From positions 1 through 64,000 of the forward strand of contig DASVVT010000006.1 in the NCBI GenBank assembly GCA_036386415.1: a DNA stretch of 64,000 nucleotides, given 5' to 3'. Positions within the stretch are counted from its first letter, which is position 1. Every line of letters begins with the position of its first letter. The DNA is from DASVVT01 sp036386415 (lineage in GTDB: Bacteria; Acidobacteriota; Blastocatellia; Pyrinomonadales; Pyrinomonadaceae). A model generated the notes under the pieces. The model saw nothing but the letters and a program-made list of their open reading frames with translations. It did no database searches and had not been told where the DNA came from. Below are positions 7,725-17,600 of the stretch, piece by piece. The position numbers were made by a program, and so were the translations under genes.

Positions 7725-10700
7725 ACCTATCCTTTGATGTAGCATCGGAGCCACGCCCCGCAGCTTTAGTAACTTTTGATTTGCGTGAAAACATGGCCGT
7801 CGCGCTCGCGTAAGCTTCCCCTATGCGGCGACCCGCCCCGCCTTTAAAATCGCCGAAGCGCGAGCCGACATAGCCCCACACGCGCGACTCTTTGGCATCT
7901 TCAAAGAGCGAATAGAAGACCGGCACGGCCAGCAATGTGAGCAGCAGGCAGAGCGACTGCCCGCCGACGACGAGCACGCCGATGGAGCGGTTCGTGGCCG
8001 CACCCGCGCCCGTGCCCAAGATCAGCGGGATCATGCCCGCCACCAGGGCAATCGTCGTCATCAGGATGGGACGCAGACGGTCGCGGTTGGCCTGAAGGAT
8101 CGCTTCGTAGCGCTCCATGCCGTGCGTGCGCAGCTCGTTCGTGTGGTCGATCTGAAGGATGGCGTTCTTCTTGACGATGCCGAACAGGAGCAGGATGCCG
8201 AGCGCGGAGAAGATGTTGAGACGCTGTCCGGCGACGAGCGTCGAGAGCAGCGCGAAGGGGATCGAGAGCGGCAGGGTGAGCAGAATCGTCACCGGATGGA
8301 TGAACGACTCGAACTGCGCTGCCAGAATCAGGTACATGAAGACGAACGACAACAGAAAAGCGAGCATGAAAGACTGGTTGGCGCGCTGCAATTCCTTCGA
8401 CTGCCCTGTCACTCCGGTGCGATAACCCGCCTCCATGTTCAACTCGTTCGCGTATCGCTGGATGGCGGCGAGCCCCTCGGACTCAGAACCGTTCGGCGCG
8501 AGACTCGCGGAGACAGTGACCTGCCGCTGCCGGTTCAGACGATCAATCGAGGCGGGGCTTTCACCCTCTTCGAGGCGAACCAGTTTCTCTAAGCCCACAA
8601 CCCCGCCGGAGGCAGAGGCCACAGTGAAATTGCTCAGATTCTCGCGCGTGCGCCGGAACTCTTCGCCCGCGCGCACGACCACGTCGTATTGATCGGAGCC
8701 TTCGCTGAAAGTGGTAACGCGCGCGCCTGCGGCGAGCGTGTTCAAAGCCTGCGCCACATCGCCCGCCTTGACGCCGAGGTCTGCGGCGCGCTGCCGGTCA
8801 ATGATGATGCGTACCTCAGGGCTGCTCAGTTGAAGCGAGCGGTCGGCGTCGCGGAAGTTATCATCCTGCTTAATGCGCTCGACCAGCTTGTTCGAGTACT
8901 CGTCCAGTTTTTGAATGTCGGGCCCGCTGATATAGAAGCCGAGCGACGACCCGCCGCGCCCCTGACCGAGGCTCGCCCCGATGGAAGACCCGCCCGACGC
9001 GTTAATCACATACTCTTTCGGATACTTCCTTTTACGTATCATGTCGCGCGTCTGCTGGATCAGGTCTGCCTGTGAATACTTGCGCTCTTTAACCGGCTTG
9101 AGCCTGACCTGCACAGAGCCCTGGTTGGGCGTGCCGCCGCCGCCAAAACCTCCTGCGTTGACGAGCGTGCTCTCGACGCCGGGAATTTGCTCGCGCACAT
9201 CGCGCGCGACGCGCTCCAGAATACTTTGCGTCGCCGCGAGGCTCGTGCCCTGCGGCGCGCGCAAAGATACTTGATAGGCGGACTCGTCTTCGTCCGGCAG
9301 AAAGTTGTAACCGACCGCGCTGTAAAGCGGCCAGATTGAGGCGACGACCACAACACAGATCAGGACGACTATGGCGCGGTGCGCCATTGACCACCTGAGC
9401 ATCCACATGTACGAACGATCAATCGGGCGATAAAAACGGCCACCCTTCGACCCGCCGTGCCCTGCGGGGTTTCCGGTTTCGGGTTGCGAGTTTCGAGTTA
9501 AAGCAGAAGAGCTCGCAACTCGCAACTTGGAACTCGGAACTGAGGCGTCTTCCGCCTCCGGTATATCTTCGGGCTCAGGCGTCTCATCGCGTGGCTTGAT
9601 CCAGCGCGCCGCGAGCATCGGTGTGAGAGTGAACGAGACGATGAGGCTGACGGCAATGGCGGCAGCGGAGGTCAGACCGAAAGAGGACATGAAGCGCCCG
9701 ACGATGCCTGACATGAAGCCTACGGGTATAAAGACGGCGAGTAAGCTGAGCGTCGTCGCCATGACGGCCAATCCTATCTCACGCGTGCCTTCAATGGCCG
9801 CCTGAAAGGGGTGCATTCCCTTCTCTTCGACGAAGCGGTAAATGTTCTCAAGGACGACGATGGCGTCGTCAATGACGATACCGACCATCAATGTGAGCGC
9901 GAGCATCGTCATCTGGTTGAGTGAATAGCCGAGCGCGGCGATGAGCGCGAAGGCGGAGATGATCGAGGTCGGGATGGCGAGCGCGGCGATGATCGTCGAG
10001 CGGAAGTTCCACAGAAAGAGGAAGACGATCAGGGCTGCGAGGAGGCCGCCGACAATCAAGTGCTCTTCGATGGCGTGGAGACTTGTTTCGATGAACTCCG
10101 ACTGATCGCGCGTGACGACGACCTTGATGTCCGGCGGCAGCAGCGGTTGAATCTCTGCCATGCGCTGCTTGACCCCGTTGATGACGGCGATGGTGTTCGC
10201 GCCCGACTGCTTGCGTATGCCGAGCGAGACCGACGGCACACCGTCGAGCGAGGCCGCAGACTGAGGATCAACGCCACTGTCTTCGACGCGCCCTATGTCA
10301 CGAACCTTGACCGCGTAGCCGTTCCTGGTCGTGATGACGATGTCATTGAAGTCCTCAACCTTGGTGATGCGCGAGAGCGTGCGCAGCGTCACCGTGCGCG
10401 CTCCCTCGTCCAGGCGTCCGCCGGGCAGCTCAAGGTTCTGCGCGCGCAGGGCGTTGGAGACTTCCGTCACAGACATGTTGAAAGCGCGCAGCCGATCCGG
10501 TTCGACATAGACCTTGATCTCGCGCGCGCGCCCACCAAAGACCACCACTTCACCGACGCCGTCGGCTGATTCGATGCGTTCCTGAATCTGATTCTGGACG
10601 AAAGTGGTCAACTCAATCGCAGACCGCGGCGCGCTGATCGCGTAGACGAGCACGGGCTGCGAGTCGGGGTCGGATTTCCTGACGATGGGCGGGTCGGCTG

Positions 10701-11067
10701 TCTCAGGCAGACGGTTGATGATCGTACTGACCTTGTCGCGCACCTCCTGCGTGGCGAGGTCCGGGTCTTTTTCGAGATTAAAATTGATGGTCACGTTCGA
10801 GCGACCCTGCGCGGAGGACGAGCGCATCTCGTCAATGCCGGGAATGGTGTTCACGACACCTTCGATGATGTCTGTGATCTCCGTTTCAATCTCTTGCGGG
10901 GCTGCGCCCGGATTGGTCGTCGAGACCGAAACCGTCGGGATGTCGATCTTCGGAAAGCGATCAACGCCCAGCGTGAAGAAAGAGAAACCGCCCACCACCG
11001 TCAAAAGAAGAACGATGACGGTCGCGAAAACCGGACGGCGTACACAAATTTCTGCGAGCTTCTGCAT
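7699..11067 (-). CDS. RND efflux transporter, HAE1/AcrB type
   Basis: 1122 residues, slightly longer than AcrB (about 1050). The first transmembrane helix follows the conserved start (MQKLAEICVRRPVFATVIVL). Two porter/docking repeats and twelve transmembrane helices are recognisable, with the GxxxDD-type helix-4 motif (TLMVGIVIDDAIVVLENIYR) containing the proton-relay aspartates. The inner-membrane pump takes substrates from the periplasm and passes them to TolC. Residues about 509-533, in the cytoplasmic loop between helices 6 and 7, are encoded by an inserted heptamer-word hairpin. No good ribosome-binding site precedes the start, because a hairpin repeat ends only a few bases upstream. Drug specificity cannot be inferred. 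Confidence 0.95.
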   Translation of the reverse strand: MQKLAEICVRRPVFATVIVLLLTVVGGFSFFTLGVDRFPKIDIPTVSVSTTNPGAAPQEIETEITDIIEGVVNTIPGIDEMRSSSAQGRSNVTINFNLEKDPDLATQEVRDKVSTIINRLPETADPPIVRKSDPDSQPVLVYAISAPRSAIELTTFVQNQIQERIESADGVGEVVVFGGRAREIKVYVEPDRLRAFNMSVTEVSNALRAQNLELPGGRLDEGARTVTLRTLSRITKVEDFNDIVITTRNGYAVKVRDIGRVEDSGVDPQSAASLDGVPSVSLGIRKQSGANTIAVINGVKQRMAEIQPLLPPDIKVVVTRDQSEFIETSLHAIEEHLIVGGLLAALIVFLFLWNFRSTIIAALAIPTSIISAFALIAALGYSLNQMTMLALTLMVGIVIDDAIVVLENIYRFVEEKGMHPFQAAIEGTREIGLAVMATTLSLLAVFIPVGFMSGIVGRFMSSFGLTSAAAIAVSLIVSFTLTPMLAARWIKPRDETPEPEDIPEAEDASVPSSKLRVASSSALTRNSQPETGNPAGHGGSKGGRFYRPIDRSYMWMLRWSMAHRAIVVLICVVVVASIWPLYSAVGYNFLPDEDESAYQVSLRAPQGTSLAATQSILERVARDVREQIPGVESTLVNAGGFGGGGTPNQGSVQVRLKPVKERKYSQADLIQQTRDMIRKRKYPKEYVINASGGSSIGASLGQGRGGSSLGFYISGPDIQKLDEYSNKLVERIKQDDNFRDADRSLQLSSPEVRIIIDRQRAADLGVKAGDVAQALNTLAAGARVTTFSEGSDQYDVVVRAGEEFRRTRENLSNFTVASASGGVVGLEKLVRLEEGESPASIDRLNRQRQVTVSASLAPNGSESEGLAAIQRYANELNMEAGYRTGVTGQSKELQRANQSFMLAFLLSFVFMYLILAAQFESFIHPVTILLTLPLSIPFALLSTLVAGQRLNIFSALGILLLFGIVKKNAILQIDHTNELRTHGMERYEAILQANRDRLRPILMTTIALVAGMIPLILGTGAGAATNRSIGVLVVGGQSLCLLLTLLAVPVFYSLFEDAKESRVWGYVGSRFGDFKGGAGRRIGEAYASATAMFSRKSKVTKAAGRGSDATSKDRYVDQASGD
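9469..9541. repeat. heptamer-word hairpin inside the RND gene
   Basis: One arm reads as 7-nt words (GGTTTCG, GGTTGCG, AGTTTCG) and the other as their mirror (GCAACTC, GCAACTT, GGAACTC). It is closely related to the intergenic element at 44363-44444. It encodes Ser/Ala/Asn-rich residues in a cytoplasmic loop and keeps the frame. Confidence 0.85.
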
Positions 11068-11071
11068 AAAG

Positions 11072-11147
11072 ATTCAGTAAGCAGTAAGCAGTAAGCAGTG
11101 AGCAGTGCAAGCGTTTTCTGCTTACTGCTCACTGCTTACTGCTCACT
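11072..11147. repeat. heptamer-word hairpin
   Basis: Left arm is CAGTAAG repeated three times, then CAGTGAG. The right arm is CTGCTTA and CTGCTCA alternating, the mirror image. It fills the whole gap between the adaptor stop codon (11149-11151) and the pump start (11067), and so forms a hairpin in the operon mRNA directly upstream of the pump start. Confidence 0.9.
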
Positions 11148-11148
11148 T

Positions 11149-12480
11149 TCATTGAGTGACGCGCGCTCCTTCATAAAGCTGTTGGAGGTTGCTGGTCGCG
11201 ACCCGTTCGTCGGCATTGACGCCCGAAAGGATTTGAATCATGTCGCCTTCCTCCGAGCCGATCTGCACGACGCGCAGTTTCGCCATGTCGCCCTGAATGA
11301 CGAAGACGCGATAGGACTGTGTATTCTGGTCAGAGAGCACGGCGGCGCGCGGCACAAAGACGGCGCGGCTGCCGCCCGGACGCGTGATGCGCGCGGTGGC
11401 GAACATGCCGGAGCGAAGCGCGTTATTGCTGTTCTCGATGGCGGCCTCGACCGTCGCCGAGCGCGAGGCCGGATCAATGGCCGGATTGATGTCCACGACC
11501 TGCCCGGCAAACTTTTTATCGCGGTGCGCCTCGACCTCCAAAGACACGCCCATGCCGGGAGTGATATAGGGCACTTCCGCTTCCTGCACCTGAAGCTGCA
11601 ATTTGATCGGGTTGGTGCGTAACAGGGTCGCCACGTTTGAAGAGGGCGTCACATACTCGCCAACGGCGACGGGGCGATTGCTGATGTAACCGGCATACGG
11701 CGCGCGGATCAAAGTGTCCTCCACGGCCTTCTGCGCGATGGCAACCTGAGAGCGCGCCGTCTCGACCGCCGCTTCGGCGCTCTGGATGGCCTGATTGCTC
11801 TGGCGCGCGGTGTTGATCGCTGATTCAAGCTGCTGGCGTGCGCTACTGACGCGCGCTCGCGCCGTATCTCTCTGCGTGCGGTATTGATCGTAAATGCTGA
11901 CGGCCACGTCGCCCGTCTCGACCAGTTCGGCGTAGCGTCTTTCATTGGCTTCGGCGAGACGCAGCTCTGCCAGCGCCTGTTCGAGGGAGGCGTTTGCGCC
12001 GCGCACTTCCGGGATCGAGCTGGCGTCAAAATTGCCGCCCGGTCGCAAACCCAGACGCGCCTCGGCCTGGCGGACTCCGGCGACAGCTTGCTGGACTCCG
12101 GCCTGCGCCTGCCGCAGACGCAGCCGCGCATCTCTATCATTAAGCCGCGCGATCACGCTGCCCTGCCGCACGAATGCGCCGACGCCGACTGGAGTCGCCA
12201 CGACCTGACCGGATGTTTGCGGGGCGACATCCGACGTTTCGTCTGCGCTCAGGCTTCCCGTCGCCTGAATGTACGATGGTACTTCGCGTGCAATCGCCGT
12301 GGCCGTCGTGATGACGATGGGAGCTGCTGTCTCCACCGTCCTCGTTTCGACCTTTGTCGTCTCTCTAGCCTTGACCCTTGATTCGGAACGGCCACAGGCC
12401 AGCCCTGTGAGCGAGACGGCGAGCGCACAGCCAACGAGTGCGGCAGCACGAATCCGACGTGAGATGTATGAAGAAACCAT
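11149..12480 (-). CDS. RND periplasmic adaptor (membrane fusion) lipoprotein
   Basis: 443 residues from the ATG at 12480, preceded by GGTGG and AGGTCG; the frame stays open 66 codons further upstream but without family sequence. The signal peptide ends in a lipobox (SLTGLAC, C29). Barrel-sandwich halves (GSLSADETSDVAPQTSGQVV and LIRAPYAGYISNRPVAVGEY) flank a long alpha-hairpin, followed by the beta-barrel domain (VVDINPAIDPASRSATVEAA) and the membrane-proximal domain. It is the first gene of the efflux operon and links the pump to the TolC channel. It is divergent from the ECF sigma gene across 361 bases. Confidence 0.92.
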   Translation of the reverse strand: MVSSYISRRIRAAALVGCALAVSLTGLACGRSESRVKARETTKVETRTVETAAPIVITTATAIAREVPSYIQATGSLSADETSDVAPQTSGQVVATPVGVGAFVRQGSVIARLNDRDARLRLRQAQAGVQQAVAGVRQAEARLGLRPGGNFDASSIPEVRGANASLEQALAELRLAEANERRYAELVETGDVAVSIYDQYRTQRDTARARVSSARQQLESAINTARQSNQAIQSAEAAVETARSQVAIAQKAVEDTLIRAPYAGYISNRPVAVGEYVTPSSNVATLLRTNPIKLQLQVQEAEVPYITPGMGVSLEVEAHRDKKFAGQVVDINPAIDPASRSATVEAAIENSNNALRSGMFATARITRPGGSRAVFVPRAAVLSDQNTQSYRVFVIQGDMAKLRVVQIGSEEGDMIQILSGVNADERVATSNLQQLYEGARVTQ

Positions 12481-12841
12481 GAATCGACCTGTAACCACCC
12501 TTATTATTGTGAAAAGCCCCTTTTTAAAAGACGCGCGGGAGCGCAGCACGGTTACATTTTTTGTATTTGAAGGTGGTATTCCGCACGCCATCCTCCGTGG
12601 TCGGGCCTTGCGGCCAATCGACTGAAAGCCCACGATTACAAGCCCGCCCATCAGCGGGAAGGCGCTTCTCGATGGCAAATGCTCAACGAGACTCTATACG
12701 CCGATTCGCCGTGGCTTATCACAGGAAAATTGCGTTTAAATGTATTACAGTGTCGAATATGTCACATCGTACACTAGGGGCGAGGTTGAGGGCGAGGTCG
12801 CGCCGAACAGTCTCACGTGTGTGGTGAGAAGCGATGATGAG
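12481..12841. other. divergent intergenic region, efflux operon / sigma factor
   Basis: 361 bases between the minus-strand adaptor start and the plus-strand sigma start. Both transcription units must be driven from here. I see no convincing -35/-10 pair or long repeat. ECF factors often recognise their own promoter, so shared motifs here would be the place to look for co-regulation. Confidence 0.4.
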
Positions 12842-13471
12842 ATGGCGGACAACTCCAATCCAGTAACGGTGCGCTTCCCATCTGACTCAGACGCCGGGCT
12901 GTCGGACGCGGAGCTGGTGGCGCGCGCAGTAGCAGGCGGAGGCGACGAGGCGGCTTTCGAGGAGTTGTTCAATCGACACCGCAGGCGAGTCGCGCTCATC
13001 GGCAGCCGTTTCTTCCGCCAACGCGAACAGATCGAAGAGATCGTGCAGGAGAGCTTCACGAAAGCCTACTTTGCTCTCGGCGATTTCTCCAACCAGCAGG
13101 AGGCATCGTTTGCCGCGTGGATCGCGCGTATCGCCTTCAACTCCTGCTACGATGAGCTGCGGCGTATGAAGCGGCGCCCCGAAATGATGATGAGCGATGT
13201 CTCTGAAGAAGAGTCCGTGTGGTTGAAGGAGCAGCTCAGGGCTGAAGGAGCGGAAAGCGAGATCGAAGCGGGGGTGGTCGCGCGCGACCTGGCAGAGAAG
13301 CTGCTCGCGCGCCTCAGCGCAGAAGATCAATTGGTGCTCGTCATGCTCGACGTAGAGGGATTCTCCGTAGACGAGGCCGCGCGGCTCAACGGGTGGTCTA
13401 TCTCAAAGGTTAAAGTGCGCGCGCATCGTGCCCGCGCACGCTTGCGCCGCGTGCTGGAAAGATTTCTGTAA
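12842..13471 (+). CDS. ECF-type RNA polymerase sigma factor
   Basis: 209 residues from the ATG at 12842 (MADNSNPVTV); the frame is open 34 codons upstream. Sigma region 2 is clear (FEELFNRHRRRVALIGSRFF, EEIVQESFTKAYFAL, FAAWIARIAFNSCYDELRR). Region 4 holds the helix-turn-helix (RLSAEDQLVLVMLDVEGFSV, then LNGWSISKVKVRAHRARARL). It directs RNA polymerase to a stress regulon. The next two genes encode a single-pass membrane protein and a CpxP-like protein, a common layout for envelope-stress sigma modules. The divergent efflux operon is a plausible target. Confidence 0.9.
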   Translation: MADNSNPVTVRFPSDSDAGLSDAELVARAVAGGGDEAAFEELFNRHRRRVALIGSRFFRQREQIEEIVQESFTKAYFALGDFSNQQEASFAAWIARIAFNSCYDELRRMKRRPEMMMSDVSEEESVWLKEQLRAEGAESEIEAGVVARDLAEKLLARLSAEDQLVLVMLDVEGFSVDEAARLNGWSISKVKVRAHRARARLRRVLERFL

Positions 13472-13548
13472 CCGCAGGCGGCGTGCGCGCGTTTTCATAC
13501 ACGGAAGCCGGAACTCTTACCGTCCGGCCACGGAGCAGGTAAAGGTCT

Positions 13549-13980
13549 ATGATCCTGAAAAAGAGAGATCGCAAACGGGAAGAGCAGCTCGACCGTATGG
13601 GTCGCAGAGTCGTTCGCGCCTCTGCCACCAACGAGCATGAAGCGGAAGCTGCCGCCTCGTCCCCTTTTCTTTACGCGCGGCTTCGCTCGCGTATAGATGC
13701 TGAGCGAAAGCGGCGCGAAGAGGGCGAGCGTTGGTTCGCGATGCTCGGCGTCGTCTGGCGCGCCGTACCGGCGATGGCGCTGGTCGCCGCGTTCGCTTTC
13801 GCCCTCTTCCTGTCTGCCAGCCGCAGCACGCAGGCTCGGGGGAGCTCTATCGACGAGATGCTGCTCGGCACGCGCGACGCAAGCGTTGAGCACGTCGTCT
13901 TCGCAGACCGTCAGCCTCTCTCAAGCGACGAGGTGCTGGCGACGATCATGAGCGGAGAAGAGCGGGAGGTTCAGAGATGA
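13549..13980 (+). CDS. single-pass membrane protein, putative anti-sigma partner
   Basis: 143 residues. A basic, charged cytoplasmic N-terminus of about 70 residues is followed by a transmembrane helix (VPAMALVAAFAFALFLSAS) and a short outer segment. This topology and its position between an ECF sigma gene and a CpxP-like gene suggest an anti-sigma factor, but no zinc-binding anti-sigma motif (HxxxCxxC) is present, so the role is inferred from context. Its stop overlaps the next start (ATGA at 13977), indicating translational coupling. Confidence 0.7.
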   Translation: MILKKRDRKREEQLDRMGRRVVRASATNEHEAEAAASSPFLYARLRSRIDAERKRREEGERWFAMLGVVWRAVPAMALVAAFAFALFLSASRSTQARGSSIDEMLLGTRDASVEHVVFADRQPLSSDEVLATIMSGEEREVQR

Positions 13981-14384
13981 CCCCGCGCGCCCGGACTCGT
14001 TTGAAAATATGGCTGGCCGTGTTGGGCGTGTTCGCCCTCGGCTGCGTGACCGGCGCATCATTTGACAGCCTCTATCGCTTGCGTGCCAGCCGTAATGAAG
14101 CGAGCCAGGAGGCGGCGAGTGGGCGTAAAAAAGAGGACCTTTTCGAGAGCCTCAAACGTGATCTCAACCTGAACGAGAGCCAGGCGACCGAGATTCGCGC
14201 GATCCTCGATCAGACGCGCACTGAGTATCGCGCGCTTCGCGCCGAAGTGCGCCCGCGTTACAACGCTCTGCGCCAGAATGCGCGTACGCGTATACGCACC
14301 CTGCTCACGCCGGAGCAGAAAGAGCTTTTCGATGCCAAGGCCGCCGAACGCGACGCGCAACGCGAGAAAGAGGGAAGGGACTAG
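13977..14384 (+). CDS. CpxP/Spy-like periplasmic protein (heavy-metal sensor family)
   Basis: 135 residues. An N-terminal signal anchor (IWLAVLGVFALGCVTGASF) precedes a helical domain with the pattern LKRDLNLNESQATEIRAILD, then ALRQNARTRIRTLLTPEQKELF. This LxLtpeQ-type double repeat is typical of the LTXXQ/CpxP and periplasmic heavy-metal-sensor families, which act as envelope chaperones or stress sensors. Translationally coupled to the preceding membrane protein by a 4-base overlap. Confidence 0.8.
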   Translation: MTPRARTRLKIWLAVLGVFALGCVTGASFDSLYRLRASRNEASQEAASGRKKEDLFESLKRDLNLNESQATEIRAILDQTRTEYRALRAEVRPRYNALRQNARTRIRTLLTPEQKELFDAKAAERDAQREKEGRD

Positions 14385-14489
14385 CGTTGAGCGGCGCACG
14401 AGAGGATAGAGGTTGGAGAACCTCACTGCGACCTGACTGCGGCGGGCTTGCGTAATACAAGGTTGCGATCATAAGAGAGGGAGAGGGAG

Positions 14490-14564
14490 GATCCACTAAG
14501 TAGCACGAAATGACACGAACCGAAGAGTCTCTGTTTCGTGTGGCTTCGTGTCATTTCGTGGATC
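14490..14564. repeat. family B palindromic repeat
   Basis: Begins GATCCACTAAGTAGCACGAA and ends TTTCGTGGATC, with TTCGTGT words about 10 nt apart in the right arm. It lies between the convergent genes ending at 14384 (+) and 14618 (-), so it could serve as a two-way terminator. It is flanked by TAATACAAGGTTG and CAACCTGGTATAA, a further inverted repeat. Confidence 0.8.
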
Positions 14565-14617
14565 GTTGCATGCCTTCTTTCATTCTGCAACCTGGTATAA
14601 GACCATCATTCGTCCGC

Positions 14618-17600
14618 TTACTCGTGCAGATAGATAGCACGCTCATTCAGCGTCAAGGGTCTAACGCTGCGCCGCCCCGCCAGCTTTAACAGCTCATCCT
14701 GTGGGGCGCATAGCTCGCAGGCGTAGACGTGCATTGTCCCGTCAGCGCCGGTTGCCAGGATGAATTTACCGTCCTGGCTGAACATCCCTGCAATCACCGG
14801 CTCGCCGTGATCCCGAAATTCGTAGAAGGTTCTCCCGCTCGCCACGTCCCACACCCTCACCTCGTTCGCCGCTTGCGGCGTCTGCTCCTCTATGTCCACG
14901 TTGGAACGGAAGCCGCTGGTCGTCACGACGTACTTACCATCCGGGCTAAATGAGGCGCTGTAGATAGGGTCTACGTGCCCGCGTAATTCAACGACGACCT
15001 GGCCGGTCATAGCATCCCTCATCTGAACATTAACCCCTGTGGAAGGCTCCCACATCATGATGAACCGGCCATCGGGACTGAAGACTGCCTTCGTTGTCAG
15101 CTCGCTCTCCTCTCCCATCTCACGCACGATTTGTTTGGCGGCCAAGTCCCATAGCTGTGCACGCCCCCTGACCGTCACCAAAAGGAGTTTGCCGTCCGGG
15201 CTGAACGCCACGCTGCCCACATCCCCGTTGATCTTCAGCTCGTAGAGGAGCTGACCGCTATGAGCGTCCCACACCTGCGCCGATTCTGTCCCTGCGGTGG
15301 CGATCAGCTTTCCGTCCGAGCTGAACTCCGGGTCGTTCCAAGCATGTTTCAGTTCAAGGAGCTGTCGCCCGCTGTCGATCTCCAGCGTCCGCACGCTATT
15401 ATCTCCACCCGTCAAAACAAGCTTGCTGTCAGGACTGAACTCAGCGCTATAATTCGCTTCCGGGAATCGCCATTCTTTGACCAGGTGAGCGGAGCGTCCG
15501 TTGTTGAACTCCCATACTTGCACCGCGTACTCAGTGCTCTCATCACCCGTGGCCTTCCACCCTACTGTGACAATGAGTTTTCCGTCGGGGCTGAGCGCTG
15601 CGCTGGAAACGTGTATGTCGTCAGCGGCTGCGCCAGTTCCCCCGACCTTTATCTCGACCTGACCGCGCCAGCCATTCAAGTCCCACACGGAGACCGTGCC
15701 GTTTATGTTATCGGTCAGGACATACTTTCCGTCAGAGCTGAATTCCGCGCCCGCTACGGCGTAGCCTCCGCTGGCGACGCCAAACTCTGCAAGGGCGCGC
15801 CCGGACTTAACGTCGTAGAGGTGTGCCAGGTTGTCTGTGACTAGAAAGAACCTGCCATCGGGGCTGAACGAGATGTCCGTGACTACCCCTGTGTTCCCGC
15901 CATAGACTTCCTCCCTCCAATAGTCTGTCCGCCACCCTCGCAGCAGCTTGCCCGTGGTGAACACGATCAGTTTCCCGTCGGGGCTAAAGACCGGGTTTAA
16001 CGCCTCAGGATCAGTTTTGATTTGACGTAGCAGACGCTTCTGGCCCACATCGTAGACGCCCGCGCTCCTGCCTTCATCGGTTCCGACGAAGGCGAGGCTT
16101 CCATCCGAGCTGATCGCTCCCAGAGTCGCGCCCGTCACGAGTGAAGATGTCGAGGGGATGACCGCCACGCGCTGCCAGTTACTCGCGTCGTAGAGTTGAA
16201 GGCTGTGGCTCTCCCCCGGGGTTTTCGTCATCAGGAACTTACCGTCACGACTGAAGGCCGGATATTCACCCGAGACTTCGGCCACAATGCTCCCGTCGAT
16301 CACCTCCCGCACCTGTAAATTATCGGAGCTACTGAAGAGTAGAAACTTGCTATCGGGACTGAAGCTTAGAGCGCTATAGTTCACGATCTGTCCGAGCGGC
16401 CAGTTTTCGCTGCGACGCCCGGTGGCAACCTCCCAGAGGTGCCTTACTTCGCCCCCTTCACCAATCGTTTCAGTTAGGATGAACTTACCATCAGGGCTAT
16501 ACTTTGCGCCGGTAATATCCTCGTCGTGCGGCAGCTCTAAAATGCTGCGCGCCCCTTCGACCTCGTAAACCAACACTTTTTTCCCTGTGATGGCGAGAAT
16601 GTTTTTCCCGTCGGGACTGAATTTGGCATTGACACTGCCGCCCTTCGCAGCCGCGCTCAGAACGTGCAGCGGCGATCTGAGGAGCGCCTGCCTCAAGGCA
16701 TGCTCGGTCTCGGCGGTGTGCGCCCTCTGTGCTGCTTCCGTGGCGAGGAGAAAGCCCAGCTCCGGGTTGACGGGCAACTGCGCTATCGCATTCGCCGCCA
16801 GCTCGCGCGCGAAAGCCTCTCGGCTGCTGAGACGCGCGTTCTCTTCGTTGCGGCGCGCGACGCGATTCTGAACGAGCGCATAGATGGCGCTCAAGCTGAT
16901 GAGCACGAGGGCGACGCCGAGGCCGATGATGATGCGTCGTGTGCGCTGTTGTGCGGCGCGACGCTCACTGGCCTGCAACTTCTCGCTCGCTGCCAGAAAC
17001 TCGCGCTCCGTCTCATTCAGTTCCGCGCGGTTGCGCGCGCCGTACTCGATTGTCTGTGCGAGGCGCGCTCCGCGAAACAGCAGACCCTCCTCACAGTTTG
17101 AACGCTGCCACTCCTGCGCGGCCTCCGTCAGCCGCCTCTGCACGCGTAGCGACTGGCGGTCTTCATCAATCCACCTCCTCAGTCTGGGCCAACTGCGTAT
17201 CAACGCCTCGTGTGAGACATCCACCACCTCGGAGCCAGCCTCCGCGCCGCTGTCAATCATCAGCAAGCGCGCGTCCGCCATGGTTCTCACCACGCTCTGA
17301 ACCTTCAACGCCTCCTCCGGCTGCGTGATGAGTTCGCTCATCACGACGCGGCGTCGCGTGTCCTCCGTGCCTTCGCCCGGCTGCGTCAAACGCAGCATCA
17401 CACGTTTGACGATTGATTGCTGTTCAGCATCGAACGATTCGTAGATTGTGTCGGCTCGCTTGGCTATCGCTCCCTCTACTCCTCCGCTCTCCCTGTACGC
17501 TTCGAGCGTCAACAATCGCCCGCGCCGCCGCTCCCACAACTCCAACAAAGCATGCTCCAGCAGCGGGAGCGCTCCCGGCTGGCTCTCCACATCTTCCAGA

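Noticed and set aside
6732..7742. Plus-strand 336-codon frame opposite tolC
   Set aside because: Antisense to the TolC gene and composed largely of Arg/Gly from G+C-rich codons; no start site.
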